Assembly (NCBI GenBank): GCA_017460395.1
Contig: JAFUBA010000093.1
Coordinates: 21,329 to 85,328 of the forward strand
Reading direction: 5' to 3'
DNA from: Clostridia bacterium
Lineage (GTDB): Bacteria; Bacillota; Clostridia; Christensenellales; Aristaeellaceae
Length of the DNA: 64,000 bases
The notes beneath the pieces are model-generated. The model had not been told where the DNA came from. It ran no database searches and saw only the letters and a list, made by a program, of their open reading frames with translations. Below, one piece after another: positions 56,317 to 64,000 of this stretch (positions within the stretch are counted from its first letter, which is position 1; each line of letters opens with the position of its first letter). The translations under genes were made by a program, and so were the position numbers.

Positions 56317-59180
56317 TTGACTGCCTCCTCCTCTGCATTCTGTTTTGTCAGCCGTCTGACGACATCAAGGGACGGCGTCGGGAATTCTCTGAGCATCTGT
56401 CCGTCCTTCCAGTAGCCGAATTCCTCGAGCTTGCGGTAGGTCTCGCGGTTGATGCGCTTGACGGCGGTATCGAGGGCGCGTCTTGCGTCCACGCCGTCGA
56501 CGGCCACGGAGATGAAGGCGTTTGACAGCTCGCGCTCCAGCATGTAGGTGCCGAGCACCCAGGGCGCTTCGGTCATCCACTCCATCTGACTGAGGATCGT
56601 TGCCTTGTGGGCCGACTTCAGGGGCAGGCTCTCGAAGGCTTCACGGTTGGCGGTGGGCCAGATGTACTCGCTGCCGTAGGTGGACTGGAGGAGATTCCCG
56701 AAGGTGGACTGGGTCTCAGCGCTGGACCACCACTTGAGGAAGGTCCAGGCTTCCTCGGGCATCTCGGTCTTGGAAAGGATCGCCATGGTCTCGGCGCCGC
56801 CTGTGGTCCACCTCAGGACGTTCCCCTCATCGTCCAGAAGCCCTGGAAAGAGGGAAATATCCCACATGCCGTCAAGTTCCGGGGCGGCGTTCAGAAGGAG
56901 GTTGTAGGTGGCAAGGTCTGCGATGCCGATGGGCAGCGTCCCGTCGCGGAACTGCTGGTAGAAGCCCGGGGATGGGACGTCGGTCGGCATGTTGTAGATG
57001 GTGAACAGCTCTGTCATCTCGCGGAAGCCCCTCAGGCTCTCCTCGCTGTCCAGGGTCGTGTCGCCGATGGTATCCCCGTAGATGCTGCCGCCGCTCTGGA
57101 GGATCAGGGGCAGGGTGCCGGGGAAGACCTTCATGCCCACCATGCCGGCGGTGGGGAAATAATAGTTCATGTTCCGGCGCTGGAGCTCGGGGAGCATCAT
57201 CTTGACCTGCTCCATGTTGTCCGGGACCTCGATATTCAGGGCCGAGAGGATGTCTTTTCTGTAGAACTGCACCCAGAAGTTCACGGTCTCCGGCATCGCA
57301 TAGATGCCCTCACCCAGGGTATAGGGAATGAAGAGGCCGGGGGAGAAGCGCTGGGCGATCTCCGGGAAGTCCGGGAACTGGGTGAGATCGTAGAGGGCGC
57401 CGCGGATATTCAGGTAGCTCGGCACCACATACTGCAGGGACAGCACCACGTCCGGCGCGGTGCCGGCGGCATTGGCCAGCACCAGCTTGTTGGCATCCGG
57501 CATGATGGACAGGTCCACCGCGATGCCGCTTAACGGCGTGAACATGGAGTCCACCATGTTCTGCACGATCTCCAGGTACTGGCGGCTGCGGCCCATCCAG
57601 ACCTGCAGATGGCCCTCGGTGCCGTTGCCCACAGAGTAGTCCTGGCTGCCGAAGGAGGTGAAGAAGCGGCTCACCTTGAGGGAAGTGTTCTGGAGGAAGC
57701 TGAGATCCTCCGGGAGCTCAGAGGATGCCTGGCAGATCAGGATCCTGTCGATGGACAGGTCGTTCTGGGCGATGTCCTGCAGCTGCTGGGCCAGCATTCT
57801 GGCGGCGCTGTTGCTGCCGGTGGACAGCTCGCTGAGTCTCCTTGGCAGGTCCTCCGGCTTGAGGGCCAGGCGGCGCAGCTGATCGGCCGCCATGGTGAGG
57901 CTGGAGAACGCGCTGCCGGAGGAGGTGGAGGAGTAGGCCTTCATCCTGTCGACCGCGGTATCCAGTTCATCTGCCCAGCCGTTCAGGATCTCCACCAGGT
58001 CCGGGATGTAGGTGAGCAGCTCATAGTCGCGATAGCGGTCCGTGGTGACACCGCCGGTCAGGCGCACGACCTCCAGACTCAGTCCGTTGATTTCCCCCAG
58101 CACCTTGTTGATGACCTCATATACAGGCAGCAGCAGGGCATTATTGAGCCGGAGGGTCAGGTCGTGCTCGCCCGCAGTCAGATAGAAGGTCTGCACGTCC
58201 CCGAGGGACGTTTCTACCGGGGCATAGGTGAAGGAGGTGGCATAGTCAAAGGGAATCTGGCGGGATTCGACACTCTGAAGCTCGCCGTCGATGAGTACAT
58301 CTGCAAAGACCGGAAAGTCGGCCTTCACGTTCTGCCGGTAGTGGAAAAGAATCCTGTACCAGCCCTCCTTCTCTGCCGTCAGGTGCCAGGTCACCTCATC
58401 GCCCGCGGTGTCAAAGGAGGCACCGTCGAGATAGTTCATCCGCCGGTGTTCGGTCTCGTATGGGGTCAGGACGGGATCAAACTCGCCGGCCGCGCGGATA
58501 CTGGATTTGTTGCGGGAATAGATCTTTTCGCCCTCCAGGATGATGAGCCCGTCGCCCTCATCCGCCTGGCCCTCATAGGCGGGGATGGTCTTGCGTGCAC
58601 GCACCGAGAGACCCGCCAGGGTCACAGCACCCTCCTGCAGTGTCAGGTGCAGGGCGTGATCGCCCTTCGTCATTTCAAACAGGAAGGGCACATCGGTCCA
58701 GCCTGCGCTGTCGGAGATGCCGCAGGAGAGGAGCACATGTTTTGCCTCCGGGGTCGTCGCGATCTCGTTGCCGTAGCGGTCGAGAGGGAAGATCCCATCG
58801 TCCATCCAGAGGCTGCGGAGCTTGACGCGCCTCAGCTCGCAGAAGGGGATCTCCCCGTCCACCTCCACGGTCATCTCCACCGGCAGCGCGCTCTGGGTCT
58901 CAGTGTAATAGGAAAACCAGAGCTCATAGAGCCCATCCTCCGGGACGTGGAAGGAGACATCGCCCTCATCACCTGTTTGCAGAAGGAGAGACAGGGGCAC
59001 GTCCACAGCGTCCCCTTCATACAGGGGCAGGGCGTAAGTGCCCACAACATCGCTGTAGTAGGGCTCCGTGCGGCTGACAAACATCATCCAGTCGTGACCG
59101 GATTCTTCTTCGGAAAGGCCTGGTGTCAGGCAGCACAGAAACAGCAGTGCGAGCGCGAGAATAACCGCAGATCTTTTCAT
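56313..59180 (-). CDS. Very large binding protein: N-terminal carbohydrate-binding modules fused to a sugar-binding ABC domain
   Basis: 955 residues, about twice the usual size. After a signal peptide ([19 protein letters not shown], cleavage near LS-EE) come two beta-sandwich modules (about 35-200 and 215-390) with [12 protein letters not shown] and [20 protein letters not shown], patterns of CBM6/35-like carbohydrate-binding folds. A helical linker follows, then from about residue 530 a type 1 solute-binding domain ([20 protein letters not shown], a [18 protein letters not shown] segment, and [20 protein letters not shown]). The fusion probably lets the importer's receptor grip polymer or wall-bound arabinan and hand oligosaccharides to the permeases. 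It shares four bases with the MalF gene. Confidence 0.85.
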   Translation of the reverse strand: MKRSAVILALALLFLCCLTPGLSEEESGHDWMMFVSRTEPYYSDVVGTYALPLYEGDAVDVPLSLLLQTGDEGDVSFHVPEDGLYELWFSYYTETQSALPVEMTVEVDGEIPFCELRRVKLRSLWMDDGIFPLDRYGNEIATTPEAKHVLLSCGISDSAGWTDVPFLFEMTKGDHALHLTLQEGAVTLAGLSVRARKTIPAYEGQADEGDGLIILEGEKIYSRNKSSIRAAGEFDPVLTPYETEHRRMNYLDGASFDTAGDEVTWHLTAEKEGWYRILFHYRQNVKADFPVFADVLIDGELQSVESRQIPFDYATSFTYAPVETSLGDVQTFYLTAGEHDLTLRLNNALLLPVYEVINKVLGEINGLSLEVVRLTGGVTTDRYRDYELLTYIPDLVEILNGWADELDTAVDRMKAYSSTSSGSAFSSLTMAADQLRRLALKPEDLPRRLSELSTGSNSAARMLAQQLQDIAQNDLSIDRILICQASSELPEDLSFLQNTSLKVSRFFTSFGSQDYSVGNGTEGHLQVWMGRSRQYLEIVQNMVDSMFTPLSGIAVDLSIMPDANKLVLANAAGTAPDVVLSLQYVVPSYLNIRGALYDLTQFPDFPEIAQRFSPGLFIPYTLGEGIYAMPETVNFWVQFYRKDILSALNIEVPDNMEQVKMMLPELQRRNMNYYFPTAGMVGMKVFPGTLPLILQSGGSIYGDTIGDTTLDSEESLRGFREMTELFTIYNMPTDVPSPGFYQQFRDGTLPIGIADLATYNLLLNAAPELDGMWDISLFPGLLDDEGNVLRWTTGGAETMAILSKTEMPEEAWTFLKWWSSAETQSTFGNLLQSTYGSEYIWPTANREAFESLPLKSAHKATILSQMEWMTEAPWVLGTYMLERELSNAFISVAVDGVDARRALDTAVKRINRETYRKLEEFGYWKDGQMLREFPTPSLDVVRRLTKQNAEEEAVK

Positions 59181-59208
59181 GACGCAATTCTCCAGTCATG
59201 CATGTGTA

Positions 59209-60624
59209 TCAGTCTTCGTTTGCCGCATGGGTACCCCAGACGCAGAGGCCCGTCCCGTCCATCGCTGAAAAGCAGGGGACCCAGGCGTTCTCTTTTGAGT
59301 CGAGGCACAGGGTCGCGATGCCATCATACGTCAGGCCACCCAGGGTACAGGTGAACGTTCCGTCGCTCTTCACCTCATAGGTCCCGGTCACATCACCCGA
59401 GACCGTGCCGTCCGGATTCAGCGTGGCGGACACGCTTGTGTGCTCCACCTTGTTGATATCCCGCAGGTGGAAGAGCACCTTGTAGAGCCCCTCCATGTGC
59501 TCCGGCGCCTTCACGTTTTCCCCGGCGTAGCGCTGGGGCAGCACCACGGGCCAGCCTGCGTCGTTCATGACCATCTGGTGGACGCGGACACGGAAGGTCT
59601 CGCCGCTAGCGGCAAATCGAGTGTGGAAAACGAGAAAATATCGTCCGGTCTCCTCGTCGAAGTAGGCTGAGTTATGCCCGGGACTTCTGTAGGCCAGGCG
59701 GAACTGGTTTGTGTCGCTCGGGATGTTCTCAAAGCAGTAGCCGCCCATGAGCTTCACGCCGTAGCCTTCGTAATCTTCATCGTGGAAGAAGGTGCCGGGC
59801 TTTCCGCCGCATTCCAGCATATCCTGACCGAGGGCGTCCTCGTAGGGTCCGTCGGGGTTGCGGCTGCGGCAGACGCGGATATTGTAGCCGTCATCCGCGT
59901 TCAGCCCGCCGAAGGAGAGGAACAGGTAATAGTAGTCAGTCTCGGGACTGTAGAGGATATAGGGACCCTCGATGCGCGCATGGTTTTTCCCGAGGAGCTT
60001 TTTCCCGTAGACCTGACCCTCCAGGGGGAAGCCGGTCGCGGGATCCATCTCCAGGATGAAGATACCGCCCGAGTAGCTGCCGTAGACCATCCAGAGCCGG
60101 TGGTCCCTGTCAAAGAAGACGCAGGGGTCCACGACGTTGGGGAGGCGGGTGGCATCATAGCCGGGATAGCCGCTTTTGAGGATCGTGCCGAGGTTCTCAA
60201 AGGGGCCCTCAGGACTGTCGCTCACGGCCACGCCCAGCATGCTGAGGGGACTGTCTCCGCGGCAGGTGCAGTAGTAGAGGTAGTAACGTCCGTCATCCAG
60301 CTGCTGCACATCCGGCGCCCAGAAGGTGTCGGTCTGCGCATACCTGAGCGATTCCTGCAATTCTTCCTGAACGTTTGTGAAAAGGGTGCAGCCGGCTTTT
60401 GCGTCCCGGGAAATCATGTCCCAGGAGATGAGGTCGGTGCTCTTTGCAGCTGCCATGTGGCTTCCGTAGATATAGAAGGTGCCGTCCCCGGCCCTGATCA
60501 CGGACGGGTCATGGACGGATACATCGCGGAAGCGAGGTATGGGCAGATCTTCTGCGAGAGCCGTACCCAGAAGAGAAAGACAGAGGATCATCAGCATCAG
60601 CCCCGTCAGGTGAAACCATTTCAT
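59209..60624 (-). CDS. GH43-family endo-arabinanase-like enzyme, secreted
   Basis: 471 residues. The signal peptide MKWFHLTGLMLMILCLSLL is cleaved near ALA-ED. The five-bladed propeller residues are in place: the base Asp39 in SVHDPSVI, the pKa-modulating Asp in NVVDPCVFF, and the acid Glu in HARIEGPYI. The start HDPSVIRAGDGTFYIYGSHM and DTFWAPDVQQL match arabinanase-type subfamilies. A C-terminal beta domain of about 100 residues (VEHTSVSATLNPDGTVSGDV) is found in many large GH43 arabinanases. It cuts arabinan outside the cell and is the first gene behind the LacI-controlled promoter region, 28 bases ahead of the large binding protein. Confidence 0.92.
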   Translation of the reverse strand: MKWFHLTGLMLMILCLSLLGTALAEDLPIPRFRDVSVHDPSVIRAGDGTFYIYGSHMAAAKSTDLISWDMISRDAKAGCTLFTNVQEELQESLRYAQTDTFWAPDVQQLDDGRYYLYYCTCRGDSPLSMLGVAVSDSPEGPFENLGTILKSGYPGYDATRLPNVVDPCVFFDRDHRLWMVYGSYSGGIFILEMDPATGFPLEGQVYGKKLLGKNHARIEGPYILYSPETDYYYLFLSFGGLNADDGYNIRVCRSRNPDGPYEDALGQDMLECGGKPGTFFHDEDYEGYGVKLMGGYCFENIPSDTNQFRLAYRSPGHNSAYFDEETGRYFLVFHTRFAASGETFRVRVHQMVMNDAGWPVVLPQRYAGENVKAPEHMEGLYKVLFHLRDINKVEHTSVSATLNPDGTVSGDVTGTYEVKSDGTFTCTLGGLTYDGIATLCLDSKENAWVPCFSAMDGTGLCVWGTHAANED

Positions 60625-60730
60625 ATGCTGTTCGTCCCTTCCGATTGAGGGTGCCTGAAGGCAGAGGGGAACGTATCGGTGAGCGTGCTCGATCCCAAAA
60701 CCACAAAAACATGTCAGATCCGGGAAGAAA

Positions 60731-60754
60731 GAACGTTCACATTAACGTTAATGT
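60731..60754. promoter_or_regulatory. Paired palindromic operators upstream of the arabinan operon
   Basis: GAACGTTC (60731-60738) abuts ACATTAACGTTAATGT (60739-60754), a perfect 16-base palindrome with the AACGTT centre typical of LacI-family sites. A TTGACA reading toward the GH43 gene (60757-60752) overlaps the larger palindrome, though no good -10 follows at the right distance. Confidence 0.7.
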
Positions 60755-60924
60755 CAATTCAATGAATATCTTACATGGTGCTCTGTTCGCTGTCAACCAG
60801 AAAAAAAGCCCTGGGCAGGTTTTCTTATGCGGGAAAAGCTTCAGGCGGATGAAGGCGCGTGCAACACGGCCTGAATACAAACACACCTTCATCTTCCCGG
60901 AGAGCTTCCCAGAAGAATTCCGTG

Positions 60925-60979
60925 TTGACAAGGTTTTTCGAACGTGGAAAAATTGCAGGGATTCACATGAACGTTCATG
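60925..60979 (+). promoter_or_regulatory. LacI gene promoter and operator
   Basis: TTGACA at 60925-60930 and AAAAAT at 60948 are 17 bases apart, with an imperfect TTTTTCGAACGTGGAAAAA palindrome between them. CATGAACGTTCATG (60966-60979), a perfect 14-base palindrome, lies in the leader 15 bases before the regulator's ATG. This suggests autoregulation. Confidence 0.6.
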
Positions 60980-60993
60980 GAAGGGAGCAGAGT

Positions 60994-62049
60994 ATGGCAA
61001 AGGAAAAAACCAGGGTCACGCTGCAGGACATTGCCAGAGCCACCGGCTATACCGTCAACACCGTGTCCAGGGCGCTGAAGAACAAGGACGACATCAGCCG
61101 GGAAACCTGCGAGAAGATTCAGCAGGTAGCCAAGGACATGGGCTATGTGCGCAACTACATCGCCAGCTCTCTGCGCTCCGGCCGGACGAAGACCATTGCC
61201 GTGATTACCGGCACCATGGTGAATCCCTACTATGCAATCCTTTGCGACATGCTCCAGCTGGAGGCGGTGCGACTCGGCTACGGCCTCATGATCCTCAGTG
61301 CCCAGGACAATCAGGAGACAGAGATGCAGATGGTGGAGATGGCACTGTCAAGGCAGGTGGACGGGATCATGATTACACCCAGCTCCAGTCAGAGCCCTGC
61401 TCTGGATCTCCTGCGCTCCTCGGGCCTTCCATACGTGCTCCTCAGCCGGTCGCTTGACTGCGAGGACGATGACTATGTCGTGTGCAATGACTATCAGGGA
61501 GGGTATCTGGCGGCGGAGCATCTGATCGAACACGGGCATCGGGATCTGGCCATGCTGTCCTTCCGCCACGTGGTCTTCTCAACGAAGAACCGCTTTGAGG
61601 GCTTTCATCAGGCGTGTGTCGACCATGGGATCGGGGAGGACCACATCTACTATGCGGAGCCGGAGGGGGAGAAAGCGATCCTGAAGCAGGTGCATGCGTG
61701 GTGCGAATGCGGCGTGACGGGCCTTTTCTCCTTCTGCGATGTGGAGGCCTGGTACCTTAAGACGATGCTAGAAAACAGCCCCCTGCGCGCTGAGCGGCCT
61801 CTGTCGATCGTCGGATTTGACAATATCCTGGGCTACATGAACTTTCTTCCGCCGATCTGCACGGTGGATGCGCAGCTGAAAAAGGAAGCGGAGGTGGCCA
61901 TTGAGCTTTTGCGCAACCGCATCCATGACGCTGCACTCCCGCCGCAGCATGTGGTTCTGCCGGTGCACATCGTATGCCGGGGAAGCTGCGGGATGGAAGA
62001 TTCGGGACAGCTTCCTCCGGAGAAGGTGCTGCATCTGAAGGATGCGTGA
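60994..62049 (+). CDS. LacI-family transcriptional regulator of the arabinan locus
   Basis: 351 residues from the ATG with AAGGGAG eight bases upstream. The N-terminal helix-turn-helix and hinge read VTLQDIARATGYTVNTVSRA, then LKNKDDISRETCEKIQQVA and YVRNYIASSLRSGRT, a standard LacI/GalR DNA-binding domain. The remaining 280 residues are a periplasmic-binding-like sensor (IAVITGTMVNPYYAILCDML, a RPLSIVGFDNI segment near the end). It is divergent from the 16-kb arabinan locus, and three AACGTT-centred palindromes lie in the shared 369-base region, so it most likely represses that locus and itself until an arabinose-containing inducer binds. Confidence 0.93.
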   Translation: MAKEKTRVTLQDIARATGYTVNTVSRALKNKDDISRETCEKIQQVAKDMGYVRNYIASSLRSGRTKTIAVITGTMVNPYYAILCDMLQLEAVRLGYGLMILSAQDNQETEMQMVEMALSRQVDGIMITPSSSQSPALDLLRSSGLPYVLLSRSLDCEDDDYVVCNDYQGGYLAAEHLIEHGHRDLAMLSFRHVVFSTKNRFEGFHQACVDHGIGEDHIYYAEPEGEKAILKQVHAWCECGVTGLFSFCDVEAWYLKTMLENSPLRAERPLSIVGFDNILGYMNFLPPICTVDAQLKKEAEVAIELLRNRIHDAALPPQHVVLPVHIVCRGSCGMEDSGQLPPEKVLHLKDA

Positions 62050-62104
62050 TGTACTATTTCTCCGGATGTCCGTAGAGCAGCCAGAAACAGTTCAAAACAT
62101 ATGA

Positions 62105-62144
62105 AAACCGGGCAGACGTGATTCACAGCACATCTGCCCGGTTT
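62105..62144. terminator. Strong bidirectional terminator
   Basis: A perfect 12-bp stem, AAACCGGGCAGA/TCTGCCCGGTTT, with a 16-base loop lies between the converging LacI and MATE genes. On the minus strand it is followed by TTTTC. Confidence 0.85.
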
Positions 62145-62164
62145 GAAGTATACGGTTTTCAGCC

Positions 62165-63553
62165 TTATGAGAGTTCCTTGTATGTTTTTCTGATCACGAA
62201 GAAAGCGATGAGGAAGGTGAGGAAATCGGAGACGGGCATGGAGTAGAGCACGCCGTCCAGACCGAAGAAGATGGGCAGCAGGAGGGCGAAGCCCACGCCG
62301 AACACGACCTCACGGATCATGGAGATCAGCGTGGATGCCAGTGCCTTGCCGACCGACTGCAGATAGATAAAGGTGCCCTTATTCACTGTTGCCAGGGGCA
62401 TCAGGCACAGGTAGGTCCGGAAGGCCTTCACGGCGAAATCGGTGTAGGCCTGGCTCTCGTTTGCTGCACCGAAGATCCCGATCAGTGCGCGCGGGAAGAA
62501 TTCTACGATGATCAGTGCCACCGCGCCGACCAGGGCTTCACAGGTGAGAAGCCTTGTGAACAGAGCCTTCACGCGGTCCCGCCGCCCGGCTCCGACATTG
62601 TATCCCACCACCGGGATGCACCCGGCGGCCAGGCCCACGGCGATGGAGATCACGATCTGGAAAAACTTCATCACGATGCCGACCACGGCCATGGGGATCT
62701 GGGCGTACTCAGGATTGGAAAATACTGCGTCCAGGGCGCCGTACTTCTGGATCATGTTGTTGATGGCCATCATGGCGGCGACAAGGGAGATCTGGGAGAG
62801 AAAGCTGGTCATGCCAAGGGCGAGATACCGTTTTGCAAGATGCAGATGCAGGCCAAAGCTGCTCTTCTCCAGCTTCACCGCCTTCATGTGGCACAGATAC
62901 CAGATGGCCAGCACGGCCGTCAGGACCTGGCCAAGGACGGTGGCAAGGGCGGCGCCCATCATGCCAAGGCGGAAAACGAAGATGAAGACAGGGTCCAGGA
63001 TGATGTTGACCACGGCACCGGCCAGCGTCGACACCATGGCGAACCTGGGGCTTCCGTCTGAGCGGATGATGGGGTTCATGGCCTGGCCGAACATGTAGAA
63101 GGGGAGGCCTACAGTGATCCAGAAAAAGTAGCTCTGTGCCTGATGGAAGGTCTCATCATTGACACGTCCACCGAAGGCTGTCAGAATAGAGTCCGCGAAC
63201 ACCAGATAGAGAAATGTGATCAGGAGACTGGACACGATGCACAGGATCACCGCGGACCCGATGGATCTGTGCGCATCTTCCTTCTCTCCTTTGCCCAGGC
63301 TGATGGACACGAATGCGCAGGCACCGTCGCCGATCATGACGGCGATGGCAAGAGCCACCACGGTCAGGGGGAAGACCACGGTGTTGGCGGCATTGCCGTA
63401 GGAGCCGAGGTAGGTGGCGTTTGCGATGAAGATCTGGTCGACGATATTGTAGAGGGCGGCCACGAGGAGCGAGATGATGCACGGGACGGCATATTTTGTC
63501 ATCAGCTTCCCGACCGGCTCCCTCTCAAGAAAACTGTTTTCCCTGTGTTCCAT
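62165..63553 (-). CDS. MATE-family multidrug efflux transporter
   Basis: 462 residues from the ATG with AGGAGG nine bases upstream; the longer frame enters the leader hairpin. Twelve transmembrane helices are apparent. VGKLMTKYAVPCIISLLVAA and YNIVDQIFIANATYLGSYGN are the classical MATE N-terminal pattern, and the internal repeat returns at AKRYLALGMTSFLSQISLVA and GLAAGCIPVVGYNVGAGRRD. The protein exchanges H+ or Na+ for organic cations or flavins; the substrate is unknown. A terminator hairpin stands within its own leader (63582-63627), suggesting control by attenuation. It converges with the LacI gene. Confidence 0.92.
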   Translation of the reverse strand: MEHRENSFLEREPVGKLMTKYAVPCIISLLVAALYNIVDQIFIANATYLGSYGNAANTVVFPLTVVALAIAVMIGDGACAFVSISLGKGEKEDAHRSIGSAVILCIVSSLLITFLYLVFADSILTAFGGRVNDETFHQAQSYFFWITVGLPFYMFGQAMNPIIRSDGSPRFAMVSTLAGAVVNIILDPVFIFVFRLGMMGAALATVLGQVLTAVLAIWYLCHMKAVKLEKSSFGLHLHLAKRYLALGMTSFLSQISLVAAMMAINNMIQKYGALDAVFSNPEYAQIPMAVVGIVMKFFQIVISIAVGLAAGCIPVVGYNVGAGRRDRVKALFTRLLTCEALVGAVALIIVEFFPRALIGIFGAANESQAYTDFAVKAFRTYLCLMPLATVNKGTFIYLQSVGKALASTLISMIREVVFGVGFALLLPIFFGLDGVLYSMPVSDFLTFLIAFFVIRKTYKELS

Positions 63554-63581
63554 GGGATGGTTCCTCCTGCCAATAAGGCAT

Positions 63582-63627
63582 AAAAAATCGCGTCTGGCCA
63601 TCAGCTGGTACGCTGTGGCCGGACGCG
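63582..63627 (-). promoter_or_regulatory. Leader terminator (possible attenuator or riboswitch) of the MATE gene
   Basis: On the minus strand CGCGTC-c-GGCCA pairs with TGGCC-a-GACGCG around a 15-base loop, followed by ATTTTTTA, about 30 bases before the MATE ATG. An upstream GGCCGCT/AGCGGCC hairpin and a TGTGGCC segment, which could compete for the GGCCA arm, lie in the same leader. No known aptamer is recognised. Confidence 0.6.
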
Positions 63628-63810
63628 GGAGAACACAGAAAAAGAGCGCTGGCCACAGTTGGATTTACGCTGTAAGCCACACGCTGCAGGAGGGCATTTT
63701 ACGTTTTTTTTGGCCGCTGTCAAGCGGCCATCAGAGTGAAAAGAGCATAAACAGAGACCCAAAAGAAGACAAAGAGACTGACCAAACAACAAAAGAAGGC
63801 GGCAAGGATT

Positions 63811-64000
63811 ATGGCAGAAAAGATCATTCAGATGAACGAGCATACCTGGCGGATTGAGGACGGCGGTGTGAGGTTTTTCCTCCTGACGGGCGAGGAGAAG
63901 GCGCTGCTCATTGACTCCGGCATGCAGGTCCATCACGCACGGGAGATTGCACAGGAGCTGACGGATCTGCCCCTGGAGCTGCTCAACACGCATGCGGACA
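63811..64000 (+). CDS. MBL-fold metallo-hydrolase, N-terminal part (runs off the window)
   Basis: Only the first 63 residues are visible. MAEKIIQMNEHTWRIEDGGV and FFLLTGEEKALLIDSGMQV form the first beta-sandwich strands, with the LLIDSG turn typical of metallo-beta-lactamase-fold hydrolases. The visible end, LELLNTHAD, is the beginning of the HxHxDH zinc-binding motif. The ribosome site is GCAAGGA, three to five bases upstream. It is divergent from the MATE gene. The specific activity (glyoxalase II-like, lactonase or other) cannot be told from this part. Confidence 0.85.
   Translation, partial: MAEKIIQMNEHTWRIEDGGVRFFLLTGEEKALLIDSGMQVHHAREIAQELTDLPLELLNTHAD

Noticed and set aside
1..64000. 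CRISPR arrays, tRNA or rRNA genes
   Set aside because: No regularly spaced repeat array and no cloverleaf or rRNA-like conserved segment was seen on either strand.

Overview
The window looks like a chromosome segment of a strictly anaerobic, moderately high-GC Clostridia-type Firmicute from a gut or rumen habitat. This rests on the class III (oxygen-sensitive) ribonucleotide reductase, strong AGGAGG ribosome sites, Gram-positive style ABC/glycosidase loci with secreted binding proteins, BcrAB-like drug ABC pairs and many Clostridia-type small proteins. I see no rRNA, tRNA, CRISPR array, prophage or intact insertion sequence.

Layout. 1-2.8 kb: end of a metallophosphoesterase, then a Tat-exported FAD oxidoreductase with its 2x[4Fe-4S] ferredoxin. 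2.8-6.3 kb: a secreted tannase/feruloyl-esterase-like hydrolase whose last 54 codons and double-hairpin 3' end are repeated 1.4 kb downstream, the two copies flanking a low-GC secreted protein. 6.3-9 kb: minus-strand genes of unknown function. 9-12 kb: nrdD, a separate glycyl-radical polypeptide, and nrdG. 12.6-21.7 kb: a two-component system, a membrane protein, two small stress-type proteins, two ABC ATPase/permease pairs and two SDR oxidoreductases. Four promoters here share 11-bp spaced TTAACA-like direct repeats, so the block reads as one regulon. 21.7-23.5 kb: AraC regulator and GH5 glycosidase.

23.6-37.2 kb is the most unusual part. A nitrogenase-like Fe protein, two FecB/BtuF-type binding proteins, a FecCD permease, its ATPase, NifD-like and NifK-like subunits and a flavodoxin form one operon. 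A second operon follows: two paralogous membrane proteins, a CydDC-like heterodimeric ABC exporter, a YgbA-type Cys protein and a YbaN-type membrane protein. Both operons carry the same inverted repeat, GTTAGG-N4-CCTAAC, at the promoter or leader. No nifE/N/B is present, so this is not a canonical N2-fixing system. I infer a metal-responsive pathway that imports and reduces a metallophore, tetrapyrrole or similar ligand; the substrate is unknown.

37-44.7 kb is mixed accessory DNA: glycosyltransferase, racemase, AAA/nuclease-like protein, transposase-linked small protein, NUDIX, GNAT, a truncated P-loop kinase and an ATC hydrolase-like protein, plus a candidate noncoding transcript. 44.8-62 kb is an arabinan-utilisation locus: GH43, two complete sugar ABC importers each with its own binding protein (one 955 residues long), an NHL/YIP1 membrane protein, a large secreted protein and GH51, with a divergent LacI regulator and palindromic AACGTT-core operators. 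The window ends with a MATE exporter whose leader holds a terminator hairpin, and the start of an MBL-fold hydrolase.
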